From DASTCC01 sp035711465 (lineage in GTDB: Bacteria > Acidobacteriota > Vicinamibacteria > Vicinamibacterales > SCN-69-37): a stretch of 16,067 nt of DNA. Positions 7,564 through 15,470 of this stretch are shown piece by piece (position 1 is the first letter of the stretch; each line of letters opens with the position of its first letter). Both the position numbers and the translations under genes were made by a program. Where the stretch lies: positions 1-16,067 of the forward strand of contig DASTCC010000464.1 in assembly GCA_035711465.1 (NCBI GenBank). Reading direction: 5' to 3'. The notes under the pieces are model-generated. The model worked only from the letters and a program-made list of their open reading frames with translations, was not told the origin of the DNA and ran no database searches.

Positions 7564-9936
7564 ATGGCGATCGGCATCGACGCGATGCGGGAAGGCTGGC
7601 GGAGTCTCGTCCGCCACCGCGCGTTCAGCGCGGCCGTGATCGCGATCCTCGCGCTCGGCGTCGGCTCGACAACGGCGCTTGCGCGACTGGCGGACGTACT
7701 GCTCTTCCGGCCGCCCGCGCACGTCGTCGATCCGGACCGGCTGGTCGAAGTCAATGGCGCGCCGAACTACGCGCTCTACCGGGAGGTCGCGCGCCGCAGC
7801 GTGACAGTTGACGTCGCCGCGGTGTCGAGCCGGACGTTGACTTTCGGCCGCAACCAGGGCGCGCATGCGATCGCGGCGCAGTGCGTGACCGCCAGCTACT
7901 TTCCGCTGCTCGGCGTCAGGCCGGTTGCCGGCCGCGCCTTCCTCCCGGAGGAGGACGTCCGCGGCGGCGAGCCGGTGACGGTGCTCGCCTGGAGTCTCTG
8001 GCAGCAGGACTTCGGCGGCCGCCCCGACGCCATCGGCGCGACTGCCACGATCGCCGGCCGATCGCATCGGATCGTCGGCGTCGCGCCGCCCGACTTCCGC
8101 GGCCTCGAGCTGACGCGCGTCGACGCGTGGATGCTGATGACGGCGACGCCGGATCTCTGCTCGTTCATCGGCCGCGATCTGCTCGACGCGACGAGCAGCG
8201 CCTGGCTGCGGACGTTCGGCCGCCTGCGTCCCGGCGTGTCGCTGGCGGATGCCGAACGCGACCTCCGCGCCTTGTCGCTCCACCAGATTCGCAACCCGGG
8301 CAGCCAGCCGCTGACGCGGGAGCTCGAGAACGCGATCGGCGACCGCGCCGGCGCTCGCGACGAGCTCCTCGCCCTCAGTCTCGCGGCGGCGGCCGGCCTG
8401 ATGCTCGTGATCGCGTGCGCGAACGTCGCTGGCCTGCTGTCGGTCCGCGCCCTGGAGCGTCGGCGTGAGATCGCGGTGCGGGTTCAGCTCGGCGCGAGCC
8501 GCGCCCGTGTATTCACGCAGTTCTTCGTCGAGAACCTGATGCTCGCCGCCCTCTGCGGACTTGCCGCCTGGGGAATCGCGAGCCTGCTCACGTCGGCGCT
8601 TGCCGCATTCTTTCCGTTGCTCACCCGCGACGCGTGGCTCGACGTCCGCGCCTTCACCGCGTTGGCGACGTTCACACTCGGCGCCGGGATCGTCGCCGGC
8701 CTGGTGCCCGCGATCCAGGCGGCCCGCGCGCACACGGTCATGCTGTGGCGAGTTGGCCAGGACATCGGTCACCGCCAGGCGCGCTGGCGCGCGGCGTTGA
8801 TCGTCAGCCAGGTGGCGCTCGCGCTGGTGCTCGTCGCGATCGCGGGCCTGTTCACGCGCAGCCTGATCCTCGTCACGAGCAACCTCGGCTACGACCTCGA
8901 CCGCGTCGTCGTCGCGCCGCTCGAGCTCGAACAGGCCGGCATTCGCCAGCCCGCCGAGGCCCGCCGGATCGCCGAGCAAATCATCTCGCGCGTCAGCGCT
9001 TTGCCACAGGTCGAGGCCGCGAGCCTGACGACGTCTTCGCCGCTCGGATCGGGGTTGATGACCTTCATGGCCATGCCGGCAGACACGCCGCCGGACGCGC
9101 TGCCCCAGACCGTGCATGCGGTCTCGCTCGATTACTTCAGAACACTGGGGACCAGGATCCTCGAGGGCCGGCCGTTCACCGAGGCGGACCGCCAGGGCGC
9201 ACCGCCGGTGATGATCGTGGACGCGGACCTCGCGCGCGAGCTGTGGCCGCGCGAGGCCGTCGTCGGCACGTGCAAGAAGATCTCGCCGGCCCGGCCGTGC
9301 TCGACCGTCGTCGGCATCAGCGAGCCCCGACGCCTTGGCTCGCTGGTGAAGCGGGATGGCGAGATCTTCTCGCCGATCGCGCAGCGTCCGGATCTGGTGC
9401 CGTTCGCGCTGCTCGTCCGCGGCGCCGGCGACGTGCGGGATGTCGTCCCGGCGGTGACGACCGCGATCAGGGACGTCGTCCCGTCGCTCGTCTTCGTCGA
9501 CGTGCGGCCGCTCGAAGACCTCGCCAACTCGAAGGCGCGCTCGTGGCGTCTGGGCGCGATGCTGCTCGCATTGTTCGGCGCCATCGCCGTCGTCCTCTCC
9601 GCCGCGGGGCTGTACGCGTCTCTCGCCTTCCTGGTTCGCCAGAGGACGCCGGAGATCGGCGTGCGGATCGCGCTCGGCGCCGATCCGGCCTCGATCGCGA
9701 GACTCGTGCTCGGCCACGGCGGGCGGCTCGTCGCCGTCGGTTATCTGATCGGCGCGGCGGCGGCGCTGGCGATCGCGAGCGCGATTCGCAGCCTGCTCTT
9801 CGGCGTGGCGCCTGCCGATCCCATCTCGTTCGCCACCGCGTCGCTCGTCATTGTCGCCGCCGGTCTCGCCGGCTCGGCGCTGCCGGCGCGGCGGGCGGCG
9901 CGCGTCGATCCGGTGGTGGCGCTGCGGAGCGAGTGA
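7564..9936 (+). CDS. ADOP-type ABC transporter permease (MacB_PCD-FtsX duplicated)
   Basis: The 790-residue protein (ATG at 7564; an alternative GTG at 7519 gives 805) has two MacB periplasmic-core plus FtsX units. The first membrane helix is at about 18-40. A periplasmic core runs to about 260, the first FtsX helices span 265-395 with the cytoplasmic segment REIAVRVQLGASRARV near 302-317, a second lead helix lies at 407-435, a second core follows, and the second FtsX block runs from about 661 to the end with TPEIGVRIALGADPAS near 696-711. The ending ARRAARVDPVVALRSE is typical. MacB-family permeases work with an ATPase and move substrates through the periplasm by mechanotransmission; no ATPase gene lies nearby, hence an orphan permease. 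It follows the DUF885 gene on the same strand and converges on the M14 gene 33 bp away. Confidence 0.92.
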   Translation: MAIGIDAMREGWRSLVRHRAFSAAVIAILALGVGSTTALARLADVLLFRPPAHVVDPDRLVEVNGAPNYALYREVARRSVTVDVAAVSSRTLTFGRNQGAHAIAAQCVTASYFPLLGVRPVAGRAFLPEEDVRGGEPVTVLAWSLWQQDFGGRPDAIGATATIAGRSHRIVGVAPPDFRGLELTRVDAWMLMTATPDLCSFIGRDLLDATSSAWLRTFGRLRPGVSLADAERDLRALSLHQIRNPGSQPLTRELENAIGDRAGARDELLALSLAAAAGLMLVIACANVAGLLSVRALERRREIAVRVQLGASRARVFTQFFVENLMLAALCGLAAWGIASLLTSALAAFFPLLTRDAWLDVRAFTALATFTLGAGIVAGLVPAIQAARAHTVMLWRVGQDIGHRQARWRAALIVSQVALALVLVAIAGLFTRSLILVTSNLGYDLDRVVVAPLELEQAGIRQPAEARRIAEQIISRVSALPQVEAASLTTSSPLGSGLMTFMAMPADTPPDALPQTVHAVSLDYFRTLGTRILEGRPFTEADRQGAPPVMIVDADLARELWPREAVVGTCKKISPARPCSTVVGISEPRRLGSLVKRDGEIFSPIAQRPDLVPFALLVRGAGDVRDVVPAVTTAIRDVVPSLVFVDVRPLEDLANSKARSWRLGAMLLALFGAIAVVLSAAGLYASLAFLVRQRTPEIGVRIALGADPASIARLVLGHGGRLVAVGYLIGAAAALAIASAIRSLLFGVAPADPISFATASLVIVAAGLAGSALPARRAARVDPVVALRSE

Positions 9937-9937
9937 G

Positions 9938-9955
9938 AGCACCCGTCGCACCCGC
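9938..9955 (+). repeat. Two further copies of the CGCACCNGT 9-bp unit
   Basis: AGCACCCGT followed by CGCACCCGC lies just past the permease stop, in the same orientation and register as the array at 5488-5534. It fills most of the 33-bp gap between the convergent genes. Confidence 0.5.
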
Positions 9956-9969
9956 CAGCCCCGACGTCG

Positions 9970-12681
9970 TCAGTTCTGCCGCCCCACCCCCGCCATCTCC
10001 TCCGCCGTCAGCGACGTCGACGGCCCATGGAACATCGCGTTGAAGAGCGGCGTGAACGTCGCGCGCGGCTGCGTGCGGAAGTCCACCTGGCTGCCGAAGG
10101 TCGCGACGTAGCCCGATCCGACGCGGAAGGCGATGATGTTCGCCTGGTCGCGCAGGTACTCCTCGCCGAGCAGCCAGCCGCTCTGCAGGATGCCCTCGCG
10201 CGGGTAGCGTGAGACGACCTCGGCGCGAATCTCGAACGACGGCCGCAGACGATAGGCCGCGTCCGATTCGAAGAAGATCGGCCACGCCGCCGGCATGCCC
10301 CATCCGACTGGATGCGACGTGTCGAACTCGTTCTGCAGCAGCGATCCGGGACAGTAGAACAGGCTGTCGGGATCGGCGATGCGATCGCGCAGCACCTGCA
10401 TCAACCGGGCCGGGCTGGTGAACGCGTCCTGCAGCGCGCGATCCGCCTGACCACCGCCGGCGCCCGCGCCGCGCCCTGGCCCCGCCGCGCGGCGGGGCAG
10501 CACGTTCTCGATCGGCAGCTCGAGCAACTGGCGCGCCGTCTCGACGGCCGATCCGATCGCGAGCAGCGTGCCGCCGCCGCGCACGAATTCCGCGAGCCGC
10601 TTCCAGCCCGCGTCGCCGACGCCGGCGGCCCACGCCCACTTCGCCGGATCGTTCCGTTCCATGCTCAGGCCGTCGACGATGGCCGAGCGCGAGATGCCCG
10701 ACGGCAGCAGGATGACGTCGTACTTGGCGGCGAGATCGGCGGCGAAGTCCGACGCCTGCATCACCTGATGATTGATGCCGTACTGCTCGAGCATCCACAT
10801 CAGCCAGCCGCTCGGCATGTTGTTGGCGCCTTTGAACAGCCCGACCCGTGTGCCGGCTTTCATGCGGAAGCCGGCGACGGCCGGCGCGCGGGGCACCGCG
10901 ACCACCGCGACCCCGGTCTCACGCGCCGCCAGGGCCAACGCCGATCTCGACGCGGCCGAAGCGGGAATCACGAACGTGCCCGGCGCAAACGATCGTCCCG
11001 CCAACTCGAACGACGCCGCCGCACGCGACACCGGCACGTTCGCCCGCTGCAGCGCCGCGACCATCCTGAAGGCGCCGTACGATCCAGGCGCCACGAGGTA
11101 GACGCCGCCGGCCGGCGGCGCCGGCACCGTCGACGCCGCGGGACTGACCGACGCGACCCGCTCGAGCGCGGCCTGGAACGGCTGCGCGATCTCGTCGACG
11201 CTGACGCCCATCAGCATCCACAGCGTCTGCGCGGTGACGTCATAAGGTGGCTCCGGCGGTCCACCCGGGAACAGCCTCAGATCCGGATACCTCTGGCGCT
11301 CGAGCATCGTCTTCGCGAAGGCGCCGTACGGCTGCGCCGTGCGAATGACGAAGGATCCCGCCGGGTACGATCGCTCGCCGGCGGTGAACGCGGCGGTCGC
11401 GCGTTCGATCTCGACGGCGCCGGTCTGCAGGATCTCGAGCATCTCGTAGGTCGCGAAAGGATCGCGCTGCGCGGCGGGGACGACGAACGCATACGGCGCG
11501 CCGCGGTAGTGCACCCAGTCGCGATGCACCTGATAGAAGTTGTAGAGCCAGTCGGCGCCGTTGCGCGCGACGTGAAGCATGCCGGCGAGCGCCGCGGTGA
11601 CGCCGTAGTCGACCTGCTGCTTCAGCGTCCAGGTGGTGCCGCGGTAGGGCGCCGGAAAATTCCAGCGCGGCTCCTGCGGTCCGATCGGCTGCCCGCCGCG
11701 GCCCGTCGCCGGCATCGCCAGCGCGCCGCCGGTCGCGATCTCGGTGAGGATGCGCGGCTGGCCGTGGTAGACCATGTACTGCCGCGCCGGTGACCACATG
11801 TCGTAGGTCTCGAGCCAGCCGACGCCGGTCTTCCCTTCCGCGAGCAGCGCCGCCGCCATCGCCTGCCCGACCGTCGCCTGCCCGATCTGCAGGATCGGAT
11901 GGATGTTGGGGTCGAACGGATCGGTGAACGGCGGCACGAAGATCCGCGAGCCGCCGCCGCCCTTCTGGTGCATGTCGTGCGTGATCACCGGCTTGTACTT
12001 GTTCTGCAGCGCGATGTTCAGCCGCGTCTCCTTCTGCGTGAACATGAACCAGTCGCGGTTGTCGTCGTGGCCGGTGTAGCGATGGTACAGGTCCGGGAAC
12101 GTCCGGTTCCGGTTCGTGCCCTGGGTCTCGTAGAAGTGATCGATCACCAGCACCTGGCCGTCGGGATTCTGCGACGGCACCAGCATCACCACCGCGTCAT
12201 CGAGGATCTGCCGGATCTCGGGGGTGTTCTCCGTCGCCAGGCGATGGACGATGTTGAGGATGGCCTGGCCGTTCGAGACTTCGGTCGAGTGGATCGTCGC
12301 GTAGAGGAAGTAGAACGGCTTGCCCTCGCGCGCGAGACCGCGCGCGTCTTCCTCGGAGAGCCCGCGCGGATCCGCGAGCCGGTTGTTGATCTCGATGAGC
12401 CGCGCGATCCGCGCGAGATTGGCCGGCGCGCTGATCGTCAGGAGCGCGTAGTCGTTGCCCATCGTCGTCTTGCCGACGACCTCGTAGTCGACGCGGTCGG
12501 ACGTCTCGGCGACGGCCTGGAAATACTGGAGCACGCGCGGGTAGCGGGCGAGCTCGCCGTCGGCGCCGATGGTGAAGCCGAAGAAGCGATCGGGCGCCGG
12601 GACCTGCTGGCGGGCGACGCCGAGGTCCCCCAGGGTCAGGACGGCCAGGATCAGACTGAAGAGCACGCGTCTCGAAGGCAT
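9970..12681 (-). CDS. Large secreted M14-family zinc carboxypeptidase-like protein
   Basis: The 903-residue product starts at the ATG at 12681, with AGGA (12692-12689) 7 nt upstream. It has an N-terminal signal peptide with likely cleavage near A23. The N-terminal M14 domain shows the zinc motif HSTE (H131, E134), an NRDW segment (N208, R209) matching the substrate-binding Asn-Arg of carboxypeptidases, the third zinc histidine in THDMHQ (H235 or H238), and a candidate catalytic glutamate E314 in LTEIATG. The C-terminal half includes a glycine-rich linker near residues 727-742 and a class I amidotransferase-like or DUF4350-like fold (around 600-720: RVGLFKG...SGWLMWMLEQYG, then YDVILLPSG). Such roughly 900-residue M14 proteins are common in Acidobacteriota and Bacteroidota; their substrates are not established. 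It lies 20 bp downstream of the sigma54 activator on the same strand, so they may be cotranscribed. Confidence 0.92.
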   Translation of the reverse strand: MPSRRVLFSLILAVLTLGDLGVARQQVPAPDRFFGFTIGADGELARYPRVLQYFQAVAETSDRVDYEVVGKTTMGNDYALLTISAPANLARIARLIEINNRLADPRGLSEEDARGLAREGKPFYFLYATIHSTEVSNGQAILNIVHRLATENTPEIRQILDDAVVMLVPSQNPDGQVLVIDHFYETQGTNRNRTFPDLYHRYTGHDDNRDWFMFTQKETRLNIALQNKYKPVITHDMHQKGGGGSRIFVPPFTDPFDPNIHPILQIGQATVGQAMAAALLAEGKTGVGWLETYDMWSPARQYMVYHGQPRILTEIATGGALAMPATGRGGQPIGPQEPRWNFPAPYRGTTWTLKQQVDYGVTAALAGMLHVARNGADWLYNFYQVHRDWVHYRGAPYAFVVPAAQRDPFATYEMLEILQTGAVEIERATAAFTAGERSYPAGSFVIRTAQPYGAFAKTMLERQRYPDLRLFPGGPPEPPYDVTAQTLWMLMGVSVDEIAQPFQAALERVASVSPAASTVPAPPAGGVYLVAPGSYGAFRMVAALQRANVPVSRAAASFELAGRSFAPGTFVIPASAASRSALALAARETGVAVVAVPRAPAVAGFRMKAGTRVGLFKGANNMPSGWLMWMLEQYGINHQVMQASDFAADLAAKYDVILLPSGISRSAIVDGLSMERNDPAKWAWAAGVGDAGWKRLAEFVRGGGTLLAIGSAVETARQLLELPIENVLPRRAAGPGRGAGAGGGQADRALQDAFTSPARLMQVLRDRIADPDSLFYCPGSLLQNEFDTSHPVGWGMPAAWPIFFESDAAYRLRPSFEIRAEVVSRYPREGILQSGWLLGEEYLRDQANIIAFRVGSGYVATFGSQVDFRTQPRATFTPLFNAMFHGPSTSLTAEEMAGVGRQN

Positions 12682-12701
12682 GCGCGGATCCTACCGCGTG
12701 A

Positions 12702-14435
12702 TCACCGCCCGCGGCGGGATGACGACCGCGTCGGCCGGCCGTCCGACAGCCCGTACTGCTTCATCTTGCGCCACAGCGTCACGGTGCTGATCTTCAGCGC
12801 CTCGGCGGCCTCGCGGCGATTGCCGCCGAACCGCTCCAGCGCGCGTTCGATGGTCGCGCGCTCGAGCTCCTGCAGATCGAGCGTGTCGCCGCCCGGCCGG
12901 CTGCTCGCCTTCCCGGTCACCTCCGGCGGCAGATCCCGCACGCGGATGCTGGATCCGGACGCCAGAATCACGGCGCGTTCGACGGCGTGCTCGAGCTCGC
13001 GGACGTTGCCCGGCCAGGGGTAGCGCATCAGCGCCGCCATCGCCTCGGGTGACACGCTGGTCACGTCCTTCTTCATGCGCGACGCGGCAGCGACGAGAAA
13101 TCCGTGCACGAGCGGCGGAATGTCCTCGCGGCGATCGCGCAGCGGCGGCACGGTGATCACGAACGCGCCGAGCCGGAAGTAGAGATCCTCGCGAAACGTC
13201 CCGGCCTCGACGGCCACGCGCAGGTCACGGTTGGTCGCGGCGACGACCCGGGCGTTCACCTTGATCGTCCGTTCGGCGCCGACGCGCCGGATCTCGCGCT
13301 CCTGAAGCGCCCGCAGCAGCTTGGCCTGGACGGTCGGCGCGACCTCGCCGACCTCGTCGAGGAAGATCGTTCCGTCGCCCGCGACTTCGAACAGGCCCGC
13401 TTTGTCGCGCACGGCGCCGGTGAACGCGCCGCGTGCGTGGCCGAACAGCTCCGACTCGAGCAGCGTTTCCGTCAGCGCGGCGCAGTTGATGCTGACGAAC
13501 GGCGCCGCCGCGCGCGGACTCTGGTCGTGGATCATCCGGACGATGAACTCCTTGCCGGTGCCGCTCTCGCCGTAGACCAGCACCGTGGTGTCGAGCGGCG
13601 CGACACGTCCGGCCAGCTCCAGCACCTCCTGCATCGGCGCGCTGCGGGCCACGAACTGCTTCGACGCGGCGTGCCGGCTGACGCGCTCCCGCAGCAGGTT
13701 CAGCTCGCGTTCACGGCGCTCGAGCAGCCGCTCGCGCCGCTCGAGCTGTTTCAGCCGCCGGCCCACCGCTTCGCGCAGCCGCTCGACTTCCTGCCCGAGG
13801 TTTGTCGCCTGAAAGTCGTCGCGAATGGCGTGGATCTCGTCGCCCCAGCTCGCGGCGTCGCGTCCGATCGCGGCACAGAATCCGCTGCCCTGTCCCAGAC
13901 AGCTGATCTCGCGGAAATACACTTCCTTTCCCAGGCACGCGCTCACGTAGCCGCTCGAGTAGCCCACCAGCGACCAGCAGACCGGCGACCCGCTCCGGCC
14001 GAAATGATGCACGTGCTGCTCGGCCTCGTACGAGTCGTGCCAGTTGACCGTCTCTTCGAATCGGCCGGTCGCCTCGTCGTGTTCGGTGGTGACGATTTCG
14101 ACTCGCACGATCCCTTCGATCGCGTGCAGCGTCGCGCCGGTGCGCAGCCCGTCCAGCGGCGTTCGCCACTGCGATCGATCGCGCATGCTCACCGCATCGT
14201 GATAGCCGTCGGCAAATCCGAACCGCAACAGCACCCGCCGCGCGGTCTCGATGCCGAGCGTGTCGACGAGCTCCTTGCGCAGCAGCCCCATCGCCGCGGC
14301 GCTGAGAATGACGACGCGTTGTTCGTGAAGGCGGATGACGCCCTGATCGGGACGAAAGTCCAGCAGCTCCGACGGATGCACCGTTCTGAGCGCGGGTTCG
14401 TCGAGCCGGGGGCGGGCCTTCACCGTGTCGATCAT
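12702..14435 (-). CDS. Sigma54-dependent activator of the XylR/DmpR/MopR type (XylR_N-V4R-AAA+-Fis HTH)
   Basis: The 577 residues carry, in order: XylR_N sensor (about 20-125); V4R (about 128-192); a highly charged coiled-coil linker (about 214-255); AAA+ domain with Walker A GESGTGKE (289-296), intact GAFTGA sigma54-contact loop (336-341), Walker B TIFLDE (356-361), and arginines R415 and R421 in FREDLYFRL; and a Fis-type helix-turn-helix (about 520-562, GNRREAAEALKIS). The sensor keeps H104 and W132 plus C153, E176, C179 and C187. In the phenol sensor MopR, as I recall it, the corresponding residues are H106 and W134 (phenol contacts) and C155, E178, C181 and C189 (zinc), a constant shift of two. 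It should therefore bind a small aromatic-type ligand and activate RNA polymerase-sigma54. The ATG at 14435 lacks a good Shine-Dalgarno. Targets are unknown; the M14 gene is next in line. Confidence 0.94.
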   Translation of the reverse strand: MIDTVKARPRLDEPALRTVHPSELLDFRPDQGVIRLHEQRVVILSAAAMGLLRKELVDTLGIETARRVLLRFGFADGYHDAVSMRDRSQWRTPLDGLRTGATLHAIEGIVRVEIVTTEHDEATGRFEETVNWHDSYEAEQHVHHFGRSGSPVCWSLVGYSSGYVSACLGKEVYFREISCLGQGSGFCAAIGRDAASWGDEIHAIRDDFQATNLGQEVERLREAVGRRLKQLERRERLLERRERELNLLRERVSRHAASKQFVARSAPMQEVLELAGRVAPLDTTVLVYGESGTGKEFIVRMIHDQSPRAAAPFVSINCAALTETLLESELFGHARGAFTGAVRDKAGLFEVAGDGTIFLDEVGEVAPTVQAKLLRALQEREIRRVGAERTIKVNARVVAATNRDLRVAVEAGTFREDLYFRLGAFVITVPPLRDRREDIPPLVHGFLVAAASRMKKDVTSVSPEAMAALMRYPWPGNVRELEHAVERAVILASGSSIRVRDLPPEVTGKASSRPGGDTLDLQELERATIERALERFGGNRREAAEALKISTVTLWRKMKQYGLSDGRPTRSSSRRGR

Positions 14436-14472
14436 TCTACGACTCGACGCGGCGAGCCCCTCGGTGAAGGCC

Positions 14473-14853
14473 CTATCCGACCATCATCGCCAGAAGCCGG
14501 CTCGCCACCTCGACGACGCCGCGGATGACGAGCGCGATCGGCGCGCCGATCACCAGGACGACGACGGGCACGAGCAGCACGACGCCAGCGGCGCCCAGAA
14601 GTCCCGCCAGACCGCTCAAGAATGGGTGGCGATCCGGTGCAGTCGCGGGACCGGCCGCATCCGCGGTCGGCGTCTCGGCTCGCCCACCCTCCATCGCCGG
14701 GCGGTCGTCCGGCGCGAGCGGGCGCTGCGACTCCGAACGAGTGATGCCGAACGTCCACGAGGGCGGATCGCTCGCCGGGAACGAATCGGCCAGGACGCGG
14801 TCGAGCGTGCGCTCCGCGGCGCGGCGATCTGGTGTGGTCGCGTTGGCCATCAT
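14473..14853 (-). CDS. Small membrane protein with N-terminal FPASDP motif
   Basis: The product is 126 residues from the ATG at 14853, or 125 from the adjacent ATG at 14850, which is better placed relative to the GAGGAGG Shine-Dalgarno (14864-14858; 7 nt against 4 nt). A short helix (RRAAERTLDRVLADS) leads into FPASDPPSW (25-33), a motif I have seen in many small uncharacterised bacterial proteins. A polar, disordered stretch (about 38-76) follows, then a Gly/Val/Leu-rich hydrophobic region (79-110) that could form one or two membrane helices, and a short C-terminal amphipathic tail. The first ATG overlaps the stop of the upstream gene as TAATG, which points to translational coupling. The regulator starts 37 bp downstream. 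The function is unknown. Confidence 0.75.
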   Translation of the reverse strand: MMANATTPDRRAAERTLDRVLADSFPASDPPSWTFGITRSESQRPLAPDDRPAMEGGRAETPTADAAGPATAPDRHPFLSGLAGLLGAAGVVLLVPVVVLVIGAPIALVIRGVVEVASRLLAMMVG

Positions 14854-15134
14854 TACGCCTCCTCAGTCGCATCCTCTTCACTCGGCGGCTGGTCCCCGAT
14901 CGTCCGGAGGAACGTCAGCTCGTAGGCGCGTTCCCCGATCACGTCGAGCGCCTCGGCCCACAGCATGCGAGCCTCGGCATGCGGGCATTCCTCGTCGCAG
15001 GCCTCGTCGGTTCGTCCGGACCGCAGCTTTCGTTCGTGCGCGACCATCTCGTCATGCCACATCGCAAGACGGGCCCTCAGTTCCGCCGCATCGGGCGTGC
15101 CATCCACGGATCCCACGATTGAATACAGATTCAT
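14853..15134 (-). CDS. Small Cys/His-rich hypothetical protein (93 aa)
   Basis: I prefer the ATG at 15134 (MNLYSIVGSVDGTP), which is preceded by the purine-rich stretch GGAGAGAGCGGAAAGGAT; an upstream in-frame ATG at 15158 would add eight residues and has no Shine-Dalgarno. The protein is mostly helical and charged. It has a C-x3-C-P-H cluster (C46, C50, H52) preceded by H27 and H33, so a metal site is possible. The body continues as AEARMLWAEALDVIGERAYELTFLRT and ends in an acidic tail. I do not recognise the family. Its stop shares a base with the start of the membrane protein gene (TAATG), so the two are very likely cotranslated and may function as a pair. Confidence 0.7.
   Translation of the reverse strand: MNLYSIVGSVDGTPDAAELRARLAMWHDEMVAHERKLRSGRTDEACDEECPHAEARMLWAEALDVIGERAYELTFLRTIGDQPPSEEDATEEA
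14858..14864 (-). promoter_or_regulatory. Strong Shine-Dalgarno inside the end of the Cys/His gene
   Basis: GAGGAGG on the minus strand lies within the last codons of the 93-residue gene and serves the membrane protein gene. It is one of the strongest ribosome binding sites in the window and favours the ATG at 14850. Confidence 0.6.
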
Positions 15135-15292
15135 ATCCTTTCCGCTCTCTCCTGTCATGACCGGTGCCAGATCAGGCTCCCGCCACTCTCATGTGTGCCC
15201 CTTCGGGTGCACTGCCCTCCTGACCGGACGTGCCGGCGCCGGCGGTGTATGTCGGAAACGGCCGCGCTCAGCGCGGAGCTGGCGAGATCCGG

Positions 15293-15306
15293 CGACGCAT
15301 GCGTCG
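15293..15306. repeat. 14-bp perfect palindrome CGACGCATGCGTCG
   Basis: The sequence is identical on both strands over 14 bp and lies about 160 bp upstream of the Cys/His gene. It could be an operator for a dimeric regulator or chance in GC-rich DNA. Confidence 0.4.
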
Positions 15307-15341
15307 GCGAGGCCGCGGACGGCCCGCGGGCGTGGGAGCGT

Positions 15342-15372
15342 GGTCCGGCGCCGGCCGTACTGGCGCCGGACC
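15342..15372. repeat. 11-bp perfect inverted repeat, 9-nt loop (terminator-like hairpin)
   Basis: GGTCCGGCGCC (15342-15352) and GGCGCCGGACC (15362-15372) are exact reverse complements around GGCCGTACT. It lies 98 bp past the glutamate-synthase-like stop on the minus strand. No T-run follows on either strand, so it may be a factor-dependent terminator stem, an RNA-stabilising hairpin or an operator. Confidence 0.5.
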
Positions 15373-15470
15373 GAACAACTCGCACCACAGATAGCAGGGC
15401 GACAGGCACGGCGAGGAACAGTGCGGGACGCTGGACCTCATGCGGCGCGGCAGACGCCGGCTCGCCGCAG

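Larger units (their letters stand above)
15135..15470 (-). other. 336-bp region without a convincing gene
   Basis: It lies between the glutamate-synthase-like stop and the Cys/His gene. Frames here are short and compositionally odd (Arg/Pro/Ser-rich) and none has a good Shine-Dalgarno. It holds a perfect 11-bp inverted repeat, a 14-bp palindrome and a small CCGCGC/GCGCGG stem (15262-15276). I expect the promoter of the four-gene minus-strand cluster here, but found no clear -35/-10 pair and no sigma54 -24/-12 element (GG-N10-GC) upstream of the cluster. Confidence 0.5.

Noticed and set aside
7501..9951. 816-codon open frame antisense to the permease gene
   Set aside because: Arg/Asp/Glu-rich low-complexity product typical of a shadow frame in GC-rich DNA; the opposite strand encodes a clear ADOP permease.
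12698..12718. GTGATCAC palindrome and CCGCC/GGCGG stem at the end of the regulator gene as a terminator
   Set aside because: Short, GC-rich, lacks a T-run and overlaps coding sequence; not distinguishable from background.
15153..15170. TGGCAC on the minus strand upstream of the Cys/His gene as a sigma54 -24 element
   Set aside because: The matching -12 GC is absent at the required 10-nt spacing; the other TGCC sites checked in this region also fail.
15268..15441. Short minus-strand frame beginning MRSSVPHCSSPC with a C-x3-C-x3-C-x3-C pattern
   Set aside because: The cysteine spacing is eye-catching, but there is no Shine-Dalgarno, the rest is Pro/Arg-rich, and the inverted repeat runs through it; more likely non-coding.
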